Under the pieces are notes generated by a model. That model did not search any database and was not told where the DNA came from. It was given only the letters and a program-made list of their open reading frames with translations. The translations under genes and the position numbers were made by a program. Of a stretch of DNA of 64,000 nt, positions 1-9,177 are shown one piece after another (positions within the stretch are counted from its first letter, which is position 1; every line of letters begins with the position of its first letter). Where the stretch lies: positions 1 through 64,000 of the forward strand of contig JAEYRH010000006.1 in assembly GCA_023435705.1 (NCBI GenBank). The letters run 5' to 3'. The stretch is from Bacillota bacterium. GTDB lineage: Bacteria; Bacillota; Clostridia; Christensenellales; UMGS416.

Positions 1-572
1 TCGTGTCTGCCAAGACTACGATTGGCACACCGGGCTCGGTGAAAGCAGCCCCTGTGACCTACAGCAGCATCAAAGTGACCTGGAGCGCCGTGACCGGCGC
101 GTCGGGGTATGTGGTATACCGGGCAACTTCCAGCACGGGGGCTTACGCATCCGTAGGAACAGCCACATCGACCAGTTTCACCAACACCAACACAGGCACC
201 GGCATCACCTATTACTACAAGGTGAGGGCTTATCGCACAGTGGGCAGCACGAAGGTTTACGGGTCATATTCCGCTGCCGCAACCGCCAGGACTAGCATTG
301 GCTACCCAACAACAGTCAGAGCCGCAAGGGCCAGCTCCACCAGCATCAAGGCAACCTGGAGCGGGGTGTCGGGCGCGACTCGATATGAACTGTGGCGCAG
401 CACATCTTCCGGCGGCACCTACACACTGGTGGCGACAACAGCCTCTCTGTATTACACCAACGGCAGCCTGACCACCGGCAGGACTTATTACTACAAGGTG
501 CGTGCTTATCATCTGGAGGGAACCACGAAGGTGTATGGCCCCTGGTCGAGGGTGGTGTACGCCAAGCCTTAA
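1..572 (+). CDS. C-terminal part of a secreted or surface protein with fibronectin type III repeats (5' truncated by window)
   Basis: The open frame runs in from the left edge and ends at a TAA at 570-572, so only the last 190 or so residues are seen. They form two repeats of about 94 residues. Each has the W-S-x-V-x-G-A pattern, a Y-Y-Y-K-V-R-A-Y strand near its end and a final S-x-x-x-x-A segment, which is the layout of fibronectin type III domains. Such repeats are common spacers in extracellular enzymes and adhesins of Clostridia. No catalytic domain or anchor is visible in this part, so the function of the whole protein is unknown. The GTG at position 3 is in frame but is probably internal. 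A strong terminator follows. Confidence 0.85.
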   Translation, partial: VSAKTTIGTPGSVKAAPVTYSSIKVTWSAVTGASGYVVYRATSSTGAYASVGTATSTSFTNTNTGTGITYYYKVRAYRTVGSTKVYGSYSAAATARTSIGYPTTVRAARASSTSIKATWSGVSGATRYELWRSTSSGGTYTLVATTASLYYTNGSLTTGRTYYYKVRAYHLEGTTKVYGPWSRVVYAKP

Positions 573-623
573 GTCTTTATGGCAACTTTCTGACAACCCA
601 TTCGTTCAGGTATTGATAGTGTG

Positions 624-653
624 AAAAGCCCAGACACTCTGGGCTTTTCAGCA
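624..653 (+). terminator. Rho-independent terminator after the FN3 protein
   Basis: An 11-bp perfect stem (624-634 pairing with 638-648) closes a CAC loop. The right arm ends in TTTT and is followed by a T-rich stretch. It lies 52 bases after the stop codon. Confidence 0.8.
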
Positions 654-828
654 TTTTGTTGAATTTGACCCAACGGCTATATGCGGAGCTGTAAGCTCTC
701 AAGGTGTGCAGGATCCTCGCGCATTTATTTGGCGATTCTCGCAATGGAGCACCGGCACCAGACAGGTTGCCTACTCCTCGTCAGGATCTTAGTATTTCAT
801 GGGATAGAGGTCAATTCAAGGAATAAAA
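654..828. other. Intergenic stretch with no recognisable element
   Basis: Between the terminator and the next promoter I see no good open frame, repeat or structured RNA. Confidence 0.5.
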
Positions 829-837
829 TGGTATAAT
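829..837 (+). promoter_or_regulatory. Extended -10 promoter of the isomerase/hydrolase operon
   Basis: A perfect TATAAT at 832-837 is preceded by TGG, giving an extended -10. There is no convincing -35 box at 17 bp. It lies about 50 bases before the start codon at 894. Confidence 0.55.
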
Positions 838-893
838 GTGTTTGTTCAATTTGAATCTGTGCTTTCAAGCGCATAAAGTGTGAGGTGCTAAGT

Positions 894-1781
894 ATGATCA
901 GATTCGGAGGCCCGGTTTTCCTGGGCAGCGAGAAGGCGGCCGGAGCGGGGGAGAGCCACGGTGCTGTGGCGGACGACCCTGAGCTGCTTGCCAGGGGGCA
1001 CCGTCTGAAAGGTTTCACAGCGGCATACGCCCCCAAGGTGAGCCTGAATGACACTCAACAGATCAGAAGGATTCGCAGTGCGTTTGAGGCAGAAGGTGTC
1101 ATGCTCGCCGAGGTTGGTTATTGGGAGAACCTTGTAGATACTGATCCGACGGAAAAAGCTGCGAATCAAAAGGCTATGCTGGAGGCGCTCGCTCTGGCTG
1201 AGGAGCTCGGAGCGCGCTGCGCGGTGGACATCTTTGGTTCCTATTGCCATGGCAATGGTAACTCAAAGCACGACGCAAAGAACTTCGCAAAGAGCGCCTT
1301 TGACGAAGCTGTGGAGATTGCCAGGTTTTTCATTGACACCGTGAAGCCGAAGACGGCTTTCTTTGCCTATGAGATTTTTCCCTTCTGCTTCATCGACAGC
1401 CCAGAGATGATTGACAAGCTTGTGCGTGCGGTGGACCGCAAGCAATTCGGAGTCCATTTGGATCTCGTCAATTTGATCAATTGCCCGCGAGCCTACTGGG
1501 CAAGCGGGGATATCATGCGCGAATGCGTCCGGCTATTCGGAGACAGAATTGTTTCGGCGCATGCCAAGGATATCCGTATGAAGGAGCCAGCCATCAGTGT
1601 GATATTGGAGGAAGTCCCTGCTGGGCAGGGGAAGCTTGACATTGCCTGCAATATCCGCGAACTCCATGCCCTGCCCCAGGCAATTCCGTTCATGATGGAG
1701 CATTTGAACAGCGAAGCGGAATACGATGCTGCGGCGGCTCATTTTAGGGGAGTGGCCAGGGCAGAAGGGATCCAGATATAG
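894..1781 (+). CDS. Sugar phosphate isomerase/epimerase-like TIM barrel protein
   Basis: The 295-residue protein resembles the AP-endonuclease-2 / xylose-isomerase-like TIM-barrel family, whose members isomerise or epimerise sugars with a divalent metal. Candidate metal ligands are the Glu in AYEIF, the Asp in HLDLVN, the His in AHAKD and the Glu in MMEHL, in the usual order along the barrel strands. I chose the ATG at 894 because GAGGTG sits 6-7 bases upstream. A GTG at 885 is in frame but overlaps that ribosome site. It is the first gene of a three-gene operon with an alpha/beta hydrolase and a second TIM-barrel isomerase. No signal peptide, so cytoplasmic. The substrate cannot be read from the sequence. 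Confidence 0.8.
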   Translation: MIRFGGPVFLGSEKAAGAGESHGAVADDPELLARGHRLKGFTAAYAPKVSLNDTQQIRRIRSAFEAEGVMLAEVGYWENLVDTDPTEKAANQKAMLEALALAEELGARCAVDIFGSYCHGNGNSKHDAKNFAKSAFDEAVEIARFFIDTVKPKTAFFAYEIFPFCFIDSPEMIDKLVRAVDRKQFGVHLDLVNLINCPRAYWASGDIMRECVRLFGDRIVSAHAKDIRMKEPAISVILEEVPAGQGKLDIACNIRELHALPQAIPFMMEHLNSEAEYDAAAAHFRGVARAEGIQI

Positions 1782-1808
1782 TCAACCGATTCAGAAAGGA
1801 AATAACCT

Positions 1809-2609
1809 ATGCCGGATATTACTGCCAATGGCATCAGCATCCACTATGAGGAGAGGGGAAGCGGCGAGCCTTTGATCCTGATCATGGGGCTTGGAGCGGA
1901 TGGCTCCCTGTGGGAGCATCACGTTGCTGCATATAGCAAGCACTTCCGCTGCATCATGCCGGACAACCGCGGGGCAGGCAGAAGCGGAAAGCCTGAAGGC
2001 CCATATACGACCAGACAGATGGCGGAAGACACCATAGGGCTTATGGAAGCCCTTGGCATCAGCACGGCTCATCTTTCCGGAATATCGATGGGCGGCGCAG
2101 TCGTGCAGGAGCTCGCCATAGGTTACCCAAGCCGTGTGAAGAGCGCGACGGTGATCAGCTCCTGGCCCAGGTGCGACGCATATACGACAAGGGTTTTCGA
2201 AATGCTGGAAAGCCTTGTCGAAACCTCTGACCCCGTTGCGTTCAACCGGCTTTTGCAGCTCTGGATCTTTACGCCGGATTACCACGGGCGCAGTATGGAT
2301 GACCTGCTTGCCCGTGAGGAAGCGGGCAAGCGTAACCCTTGGCCGATGCCGGTGGAGGCGTTCCGTGCGCAAAGCCAGGCGTGCATCCACCACGACACAC
2401 TGGATCGTCTTGGTCTCATCCGGGCGCCCTTTCTGATCACAGCGGGCGACCAGGACATCTTCACACCGATGCACTACGCAGAGACGATGGCCGAACTCAT
2501 TCCCGGTGCCCGTTTGACCGTTTTTCACGGTGGGGGCCATGCGCACCACTGGGAGAAGCTGGATGAATTCAACAACGCGACGCTAGCGTTCCTGCTGGAA
2601 AATCGATAG
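1809..2609 (+). CDS. Alpha/beta hydrolase
   Basis: This 266-residue cytoplasmic protein has the classic alpha/beta hydrolase layout: an oxyanion-side GLGADGSLW segment, a nucleophile elbow G-I-S-M-G, an acid in AGDQDIF and a catalytic His in GGGHAHHW near the C terminus. Family members cleave esters, lactones or C-C bonds. It starts 27 bases after the upstream isomerase with GAAAGGAA as ribosome site, and the next isomerase follows 12 bases later, so all three are surely co-transcribed. Between two sugar isomerases it may open a lactone or remove an acyl group from a sugar derivative, but that is inference from position only. Confidence 0.85.
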   Translation: MPDITANGISIHYEERGSGEPLILIMGLGADGSLWEHHVAAYSKHFRCIMPDNRGAGRSGKPEGPYTTRQMAEDTIGLMEALGISTAHLSGISMGGAVVQELAIGYPSRVKSATVISSWPRCDAYTTRVFEMLESLVETSDPVAFNRLLQLWIFTPDYHGRSMDDLLAREEAGKRNPWPMPVEAFRAQSQACIHHDTLDRLGLIRAPFLITAGDQDIFTPMHYAETMAELIPGARLTVFHGGGHAHHWEKLDEFNNATLAFLLENR

Positions 2610-2621
2610 GGGAGGGAGCTT

Positions 2622-3428
2622 ATGGGGGGAGTCAAGTTTGGATGCCAGACCTATACCTGGCAGATGTCCTTTGAACGATACGTCGGGAAGATGCCACACA
2701 TCCTGGATGTGCTGACACAAGCCGGTTACGCGGGTGTGGAGCCGGAGACATGCATGCTCGGCTCCTATTATGATGATCCTGGACTTCTGGCCAAAGAGCT
2801 TGGCAGCCGCGACCTTGAGTTGGCTGCGCTGACACTCGCACTTCCGTGGGCGCATGAGCGGGAGACGGACGAGGAGCGGGCAGAGGCTGCAAAGGCGATC
2901 AGGTATTTGAAGCATTTTCCCGGAACACTGCTTGTGCTCTGCCAGCTCCCCGGAGCAGACCGGTCTGATCTTCGGCTCAGGCAGCAAAACGTCATCGCCT
3001 GCATCAATACGGTGGCAGAGCGAGCAGCCGGCGAAGGAATCGCCTGTGCGTTCCACCCCAACTCGCCGGAAGGCTCAGTGTTCCGGATCCGGGAAGACTA
3101 TGAGATGCTTATGGATAATATTGTGCCGGAATTCTTGGGCTTTGCACCGGATGCCGGACACATCGCCAAAGGCGGCATGGATGTGCTCGAGGTATTCAAA
3201 GCATATCGGCGGCACATCAGGCATGTGCACTTCAAGGACATCGGAAGCAACGGGAAGTGGGCATCCATGGGTGAAGGCGTTATCGACTTTCCAACCGTAG
3301 TGAAGTTTTTGCGGGAAACGGACTATAACGGCTGGATCATCGTTGAGGAAGAATCCAGCCGTGCAGAATCACATCCTGATGAAGTCACGCTCGCAAACGG
3401 CAGATATATTAAGGAAAGGATAATCTGA
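2622..3428 (+). CDS. IolE-like sugar phosphate isomerase/epimerase
   Basis: The 268-residue product is another TIM-barrel isomerase of the xylose-isomerase-like family. Visible family marks are FGCQTYTW at the N terminus, FHPNSPEG, DAGHIAKGG (metal Asp and His), HVHFKDI and a late IIVEEES with the last metal Glu. It resembles inosose dehydratase and related epimerases more than the product at 894 does. The ATG has GGAGGG six bases upstream. As last gene of the operon it ends at 3428, facing a minus-strand glycosidase. A real substrate assignment would need comparison with characterised members. Confidence 0.8.
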   Translation: MGGVKFGCQTYTWQMSFERYVGKMPHILDVLTQAGYAGVEPETCMLGSYYDDPGLLAKELGSRDLELAALTLALPWAHERETDEERAEAAKAIRYLKHFPGTLLVLCQLPGADRSDLRLRQQNVIACINTVAERAAGEGIACAFHPNSPEGSVFRIREDYEMLMDNIVPEFLGFAPDAGHIAKGGMDVLEVFKAYRRHIRHVHFKDIGSNGKWASMGEGVIDFPTVVKFLRETDYNGWIIVEEESSRAESHPDEVTLANGRYIKERII

Positions 3429-3583
3429 TCGTTCTTATTGTGGCCCACGGGCTGGTGCTTTGCCCATATTGTTCCTGCCTGGAAGTTAAGCTCAACAGTC
3501 ATAAACTTGGCGAATCACCAGCGGTATGCCCGATGAATGTGGGGAGAGGGTTCACCTGTCACCGCTCCGACCATTATAAATGC

Positions 3584-5401
3584 TTATGCCTTGCAGCCTT
3601 CTGTTAAGACGCATGAAACAATTATCAAAAAAGTAGCAGCTGCCTCTGATGACCATGTATTCACCTCTTCAAATGCTTCCATAACATATTGTCGGCTGTT
3701 TTCCTTCACGATGGGTGAGAGATTGGACCGAAATGGAGAAAGTATGCTGACAAGACCTTCTGTGCATACCAGGTCGCAGTATCGTGTTGCAATTGTTTTG
3801 GCTAAGTTTGTTTTCCCGGCATTCATCAAACCCATAGTCAACAAGAGCTGTATTGGCGCCACTATATTCCCTCTTAAAATATCAATTGAGTGGGTGACGT
3901 CAGCGCCGCACATTCTTTCGGCAACAACGCCTCCACGGGTCAGATATTCATCCTGGTTTGCCAGCCGACTTTCTATCGTTTCGATGATCTCTTCAGGCAA
4001 GCGTTTGCCAAGGATAATAGGCAATAATGATGTGATGCTTCCCGTTTCAACAATTTCCTTTGAACCGGCGGACCTGCAAACAAACTGTTGTCCATTCCAG
4101 AAATCTTTTATGAGGATATCCAGCAAGCGCTTGGATTCGTTCATCCACCAAACGCTTTCTGCTTCGAATCTCGCGTAGACGGCAAGCTTTCCGCAGCATT
4201 CTGTTAACAACACGAGAAACGCCAGTAAGTCGCCGGATTGAACCGGCAGCCCCTTTGAAAAAATGGACGAATGGCGGCAAATGGATTCGTCGGGATGATA
4301 ATATTGCGGTATACCACTTGCATTTCGGTCGCGCTTGGTCAACCACCAATGGGCGAACCTGGACAGTTTGCCGTACAGCTCTGCATAATCTTCTGATGCA
4401 AGCTCGCTCAGATCAAAGCGATTCATAATGTAATCCAAGGCTACCCCCTGCAGTGCAGGACAGGCCGCAGCGTAGTCTATGCTAATGTCACCAATATTGT
4501 TGGGAATCTGCCCAGAGTCGTTCTGATAATCAAACATCGTCAACAGTAACTTCCAAGCTTCTCTGGCATTTGCGTCTGACGTCATGGCCTGATAGCACTG
4601 CTGGCCTGCATATGCACGAAGCGATGAAACCCTGCTCATATATATGACTGGGTTTTTCAGTCTTCCCTCGGGTCGCATGGAGTGTGTCCAAATGGTCCAT
4701 GCAGCAAGATTTGCCATTTGATCGTATCTTTGGGGAACCATCCCGAAGCGTTTGCGGAACGCATTAAAATCTGCGTTGGCCGCTTGGACACAATGATCGA
4801 ATGGGATATAATTCTCATCCCTGGTCCCATTGGAATAGTATTCGTGTATGGCTGCTTCGAACTGCATCGTCTCAACAGGTGGGATCAGATCTATGATAAA
4901 ATCATCCGATTGCACGGTGTTGTGATTCCATTTGGCGTTGCACCAGACTGAACCCTTCAAAGGGACAAAAAGCAGTTTCCCCAGGATCTCATATGCAACT
5001 TCAAAGTCGCTGTTTTCTTTTGGGGAGCAATTCTCAAACTGCCTCATCTTGAAACTGAAGCGCAAACTGATTCCATAGCCCCTGACTCTGAGCTGTTTTT
5101 GCCCCGCAAAACAGATTTCGGCCATGCCTTTATACGTTTTGATCACCAATCTGCCGGGTTCCACAGTGTATGTGAACGGTATCACCTTATTATCCACAAC
5201 CGGAGCAACCATGACCAGGTTCTTCCTTTCGATCGTCATGGAAGGGGATCTGGATATAGATAAATACAGGCATCGGTCTTCTTGGTTCTCCAGGATACAG
5301 AGGTAGGATCCTCTTATGCTAAATGGCACAGAGCGCAGGTCGAACCTTTCGTCGCTCCCCAGTATGATATTCCCTTGAATGATACATTTCTGTTCCGTCA
5401 T
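3584..5401 (-). CDS. Six-hairpin (alpha/alpha)6 glycosidase-like protein, paralogue of its upstream neighbour
   Basis: This 605-residue protein has an N-terminal beta-rich part and a C-terminal helical barrel like MGH1/GH63-type glycosidases. It is a clear paralogue of the gene at 5458-7272: both share Y-Q-x-x-x-G-Q-I-P, F-x-K-G-x-P-V and M/I-L-G-K-R-L-P blocks in the same order. Several acidic positions of the neighbour are changed here: YQDEFGQIP becomes YQNDSGQIP and DNDGVPQ becomes RNASGIPQ. This copy may have another substrate or be inactive. The start at 5401 has GGAGGACAAT directly upstream; longer in-frame starts up to 5524 would overlap the previous gene. No signal peptide. It is the last gene of the uptake operon. 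Confidence 0.7.
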   Translation of the reverse strand: MTEQKCIIQGNIILGSDERFDLRSVPFSIRGSYLCILENQEDRCLYLSISRSPSMTIERKNLVMVAPVVDNKVIPFTYTVEPGRLVIKTYKGMAEICFAGQKQLRVRGYGISLRFSFKMRQFENCSPKENSDFEVAYEILGKLLFVPLKGSVWCNAKWNHNTVQSDDFIIDLIPPVETMQFEAAIHEYYSNGTRDENYIPFDHCVQAANADFNAFRKRFGMVPQRYDQMANLAAWTIWTHSMRPEGRLKNPVIYMSRVSSLRAYAGQQCYQAMTSDANAREAWKLLLTMFDYQNDSGQIPNNIGDISIDYAAACPALQGVALDYIMNRFDLSELASEDYAELYGKLSRFAHWWLTKRDRNASGIPQYYHPDESICRHSSIFSKGLPVQSGDLLAFLVLLTECCGKLAVYARFEAESVWWMNESKRLLDILIKDFWNGQQFVCRSAGSKEIVETGSITSLLPIILGKRLPEEIIETIESRLANQDEYLTRGGVVAERMCGADVTHSIDILRGNIVAPIQLLLTMGLMNAGKTNLAKTIATRYCDLVCTEGLVSILSPFRSNLSPIVKENSRQYVMEAFEEVNTWSSEAAATFLIIVSCVLTEGCKA

Positions 5402-5457
5402 ATTGTCCTCCATGCGATGCGTTCTGTTGGTTAACTTCTGGTTGTTATCTGTGGATG

Positions 5458-7272
5458 CTACATTGATATTTCTGCCAACATACTTGCCAATATCAGGAAG
5501 AATACGCATGACAGGGCAGAGCACACCCCGAAATCCGTATAGTATAAAACTGAAATCTCGTTTTCCAAGCCTTTGGGAGCCTCAAACTCCAGATACCTGT
5601 ACATAGGCATCTTCTCAAGTGTAATATCGCAAAAGCCAGTAAGGATATCTCTGGCCAAATCTGATTTCCCAGCTTCCAATAATCCGGGGACAAGCTTGAG
5701 CTGCGTGCATCCGGTTATAATTCCAGGTAACAGATTTCCGCCTACATACTGTTTCGTGTTTGCCCTGAACCCCATCTGTGTGTAGTATTTATCAGGGTCA
5801 GATAGTGCTTTGGCAACTTTATCCACAATTGCATCCGGCAGACGCTTACCAAGCATAATCGGTGCGAATGCATCGATCTCGTCGAATTCAATAATTTCAT
5901 GGCTGGATGACAAACGCGCAATGAATTTTTCGCCATCCCAGAATTCCCTGAGCAGTGTATCCAGAAGTGCTTTTGAGCGATTGAGCCATCCTTCAGACTC
6001 ATCCATCCTTCCCAACCTGGCAGCCAGTCTTGAAAGAGCTTCTTCAAGAAGGATGATGTATGCAATCAGGTCTGGGCATTCTACGGGGACTCCCTTTGCG
6101 AACATCACGCTATAATCGAAAGATTGCTCACAACCCTGATTATATTGCGGCACTCCGTCATTGTCAGTGTCCCGAATCGTTGTCCACCAGTTGCATAAGT
6201 TGACCATGGGTTCATACAAAGCTTCACAATGTTCCCTTGTTATCTGATCTCCCACATGATCAAGCATATACAAGACAGTAATTCCGTGGTAAGGAGGCTT
6301 TGTTGCAAGATAGTTAACATACCTGTCATCGACCATGTCTGGAATTTGCCCGAATTCATCCTGATATTCAAAGATTGATCTCAACATTTCGACTGCAAAG
6401 TCAACATCATTTAACAATGTCATGGCGTGGAAAGCTCCATGCCACGCGAAAACAGAATCTGTCTTTTCGTAGGTGATTATATTGCTTTTCAACAATCCCA
6501 TTGGCGCCACGCTGCATATCCAGATGCAATATGCTGCGAGCTTCTTCATGCCCTCATACTTTGCAGGAACCGGCGGGTACATTGCGAGCCAGTCACTATA
6601 GTCTTTCTGCGCCTCTTCCACGCACACTTCGAAAGGACGGTAACACGGGCAGCGTTCTGTATCAGTTTCTCTAAAATGCAAAGCGAGCTCAAACTCACCA
6701 TCGGCATCGGGGCTAATGTCAATTGTGAAGCTCGCACAGCAGGCATTTCTCCAGTCCCATTGGCTTTGCATAGCCAGTTTACCGCGGAGTGGGACAAAGA
6801 GAAACTCCCCAACCATGTCATATGTTGCCTGATATGTTCCATCAAGCCGGTCTATACAGATTTCGTGGGCTTTCATCTTCGAGAAGAACCGGAGCCCGGT
6901 TCCCCTGCCCCTGATTCGGAGCAAGTCCTTGCTGTCGAAGCAAATTTGCGCATAGCCGTGATCGGTTTTGAGCTCCAATATCGATGGTGTAGCGGTGCAG
7001 TGAAAAGGTGCGAAAGCGCCATCATGAAATGGGTGAATGGACATCACCCCCGGGAAAATCTGGCTTTGAGCCCGTTCCTCGGCAGAATACTTCCTCTGGA
7101 GCCTGAATAGTCCCAGTTGCTTGCTCTCTCGTCCCTCTTCATCTAAATAGATGCCCTCGCGTAATGAAATGAACGAAAGCCTTCTCCCGAACGGTGCAGT
7201 TCTGATATCGAGAGAGACTTCATCATCTTTCACAGCTATGGTTTTTCCATTGATGAGATTGCTTTGCATCAT
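5458..7272 (-). CDS. Six-hairpin (alpha/alpha)6 glycosidase-like protein
   Basis: The 604-residue cytoplasmic protein combines an N-terminal beta domain of roughly 200 residues with a helical barrel resembling MGH1/GH63-like glycoside hydrolases. Conserved-looking acidic segments are FEYQDEFGQIPDM, DNDGVPQYNQG and WLNRSKALL. It follows the two permease genes, 26 bases after the stop of the second, and precedes its paralogue by 56 bases. The likely job is to trim the imported oligosaccharide. Two ATG codons lie back to back at 7270-7272 and 7267-7269 after GGGTGGTG; the first is used here. I cannot name the bond cleaved, and the exact GH family is an inference from fold-like patterns. Confidence 0.72.
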   Translation of the reverse strand: MMQSNLINGKTIAVKDDEVSLDIRTAPFGRRLSFISLREGIYLDEEGRESKQLGLFRLQRKYSAEERAQSQIFPGVMSIHPFHDGAFAPFHCTATPSILELKTDHGYAQICFDSKDLLRIRGRGTGLRFFSKMKAHEICIDRLDGTYQATYDMVGEFLFVPLRGKLAMQSQWDWRNACCASFTIDISPDADGEFELALHFRETDTERCPCYRPFEVCVEEAQKDYSDWLAMYPPVPAKYEGMKKLAAYCIWICSVAPMGLLKSNIITYEKTDSVFAWHGAFHAMTLLNDVDFAVEMLRSIFEYQDEFGQIPDMVDDRYVNYLATKPPYHGITVLYMLDHVGDQITREHCEALYEPMVNLCNWWTTIRDTDNDGVPQYNQGCEQSFDYSVMFAKGVPVECPDLIAYIILLEEALSRLAARLGRMDESEGWLNRSKALLDTLLREFWDGEKFIARLSSSHEIIEFDEIDAFAPIMLGKRLPDAIVDKVAKALSDPDKYYTQMGFRANTKQYVGGNLLPGIITGCTQLKLVPGLLEAGKSDLARDILTGFCDITLEKMPMYRYLEFEAPKGLENEISVLYYTDFGVCSALSCVFFLILASMLAEISM

Positions 7273-7298
7273 TCAACACCACCCAGATCTGATGAATT

Positions 7299-8192
7299 TC
7301 ACCCTTTGATGGATCCGACCATTACGCCTTTGATGAAATATTTCTGAACGAACGGATAGAAGCACAACATGGGCAACGTCGCCACCACGATCGTGCAGTA
7401 TTTCACAAGGCTTTTGTAAATATTTGTATTTACCCCGGTGGTGTCAGCGCTTGATGTGAGCACCTGCGATGAATCATTCATCACCAGTATTTCCTTAAGG
7501 ATGACCTGCAGAGGGTATTTGCTCCTGTCGGAGAGGAAAATTGACGCATTGAACCAGGAGTTCCATATCGATACAGCGTAGAAAAGCACAATCACTGCGA
7601 TTGTTGCCTTGGAAAGAGGCATGATGATCTTTATCAGGATCGTGAAATGCCCCGCACCGTCTATATGAGCTGACTCCACGAGACTATCCGGAATTTCCCT
7701 CAGGGATGTTCTCATTATGATGAGGTTGAAGACTGAGATGGCCGATGGAAGGATGACAGCCCACCGCGAATCATACAGCCCGAGCTTTGTTACGACGATA
7801 TAGAATGGGATAAGCCCTCCGCTGAAGAACATCGTAAACGTGATAAACAGCATGATGGCGTTTCCCCATAGGAGATTCTTCCTGGAAAGCGCATAACTGC
7901 CCAGCAACGTAAGGAAGGTGCTCAAACCCACTCCCACAACCACATAAAAGATCGTGTTCAGATAGCCGATCAGGATAACCGGGTTGTCAAAAACAATTTT
8001 GTAGCCGATCAATGTGAACCCCAGCGGCTTAAGTATGATTCCTGTATGCGATGCCAGCTGCTTTGGATCACTCACAGAAGCAAAAATCACATGCAATATT
8101 GGAGCAACGCAGACGAAGCATATTATCAGCATCAGCACAATGTTGAAAGAATCAAACATCTTGTTAAAGAATAAGTTATGGCGCTTATGCAT
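7299..8192 (-). CDS. Carbohydrate ABC transporter permease, LplC/YtcP type
   Basis: The product (297 residues) is an inner-membrane permease of the CUT1 family with about six transmembrane helices. The cytoplasmic EAA loop is visible as ESAHIDGAGHFTILIKIIMPL, where it contacts the ATPase. A C-terminal FVQKYFIKGVMVGSIKG tail is typical of LplC/YtcP proteins. It starts 11 bases after the other permease and both should form a heterodimer taking up an oligosaccharide delivered by the lipoprotein encoded at 9178-10869. No ATPase gene is present in the operon, which is usual for this subgroup because a shared MsmX-type ATPase serves several importers. Confidence 0.93.
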   Translation of the reverse strand: MHKRHNLFFNKMFDSFNIVLMLIICFVCVAPILHVIFASVSDPKQLASHTGIILKPLGFTLIGYKIVFDNPVILIGYLNTIFYVVVGVGLSTFLTLLGSYALSRKNLLWGNAIMLFITFTMFFSGGLIPFYIVVTKLGLYDSRWAVILPSAISVFNLIIMRTSLREIPDSLVESAHIDGAGHFTILIKIIMPLSKATIAVIVLFYAVSIWNSWFNASIFLSDRSKYPLQVILKEILVMNDSSQVLTSSADTTGVNTNIYKSLVKYCTIVVATLPMLCFYPFVQKYFIKGVMVGSIKG

Positions 8193-8203
8193 TGGGACTT
8201 CTC

Positions 8204-9112
8204 CTAAAACAAACTTGTTTCTGCATACTTCCTGCTCAGCATATTGGCAATGACGAGCGTGATGAAGTTCAGAAGCGAATTAAACAGCCCAACCGCAGTG
8301 CTATAGCCGTAATCGAATTGCAGCAGGCCTTTCCTGTATGTAAAGCTTGAAATTACGTCGCTGACCGAGTATGTTGAGGGACTGTACAGAAGGATTATTT
8401 TCTCGAAATTCACGCTGAATAGAAATCCCAGCCTTAGGATCAGAAGCACCAGGAGCGTGGAGGAAATGCTGGGAATGGTGATATATATCATCTTGCGGAA
8501 TCTTCCAATTCCATCAAGGTCAGCCGCTTCGTAGAGTTCTTGGTCTATTCCTGTTATCGCTGCGATGATGATAATGCTACTGGAGCCGAGAAATTGCCAC
8601 ATATTACTTCCGATGAAGATGCTCCGAAAGAAACGGGGCATTCCCAGAAGGTTCCCATCCGGACCTCCGAGTGCCTTGACAATGCTTGTGATCGCACCGG
8701 TGGAGGAGCAAAAGTCGATAATGATGCCGGCGACAACGACCATTGATATGAAATAGGGCATGTAGCTGACCGTCTGAACAATCTTTTTGAAACGTTTGCT
8801 GACCAGTTCGTTCATGAGGAGTGCAAACACGATCGGCGCAGGGAAGTAGAAAATCAAATCATAAAAGCTCAGAAGGAATGTATTTTTGAGTAGCCTCCAG
8901 AAATAGTAGCTGTTGAAGAAATCAAAGAAATTTTGCAGACCCACCCATTGGCTGCCAAATATTCCACCTTTCAGTGAGTACCTTTCAAATGCCAGCGCGA
9001 CTCCGGCCATTGGAGCATAACAAAACACAGCGAAGTAGACGATGACAGGCAGAACCATCAGATAGACAATCTTGTTTGTTTTCCAATCTTTTCGGACCCT
9101 TGTCAAATTCAT
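8204..9112 (-). CDS. Carbohydrate ABC transporter permease, LplB type
   Basis: This 302-residue membrane protein has six predicted helices and the CUT1 permease EAA loop (EAADLDGIGRFRKMIYITIP). N-terminal helix YLMVLPVIVYFAVF and the FKKI-x-QT-x-x-Y-MPYFIS segment are typical of LplB/YteP partners. The start at 9112 has GGTGAG eight bases upstream; an in-frame ATG at 9172 would add 20 residues without hydrophobic or conserved character. It lies between the solute-binding protein gene and the second permease, in the usual order for Firmicute oligosaccharide importers. Confidence 0.93.
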   Translation of the reverse strand: MNLTRVRKDWKTNKIVYLMVLPVIVYFAVFCYAPMAGVALAFERYSLKGGIFGSQWVGLQNFFDFFNSYYFWRLLKNTFLLSFYDLIFYFPAPIVFALLMNELVSKRFKKIVQTVSYMPYFISMVVVAGIIIDFCSSTGAITSIVKALGGPDGNLLGMPRFFRSIFIGSNMWQFLGSSSIIIIAAITGIDQELYEAADLDGIGRFRKMIYITIPSISSTLLVLLILRLGFLFSVNFEKIILLYSPSTYSVSDVISSFTYRKGLLQFDYGYSTAVGLFNSLLNFITLVIANMLSRKYAETSLF

Positions 9113-9177
9113 AGCTTTCTCACCATCCTGGGAATGTGGGAGCCGGGAAGAATCCCGGCTCCTATTATCCACTGCTC

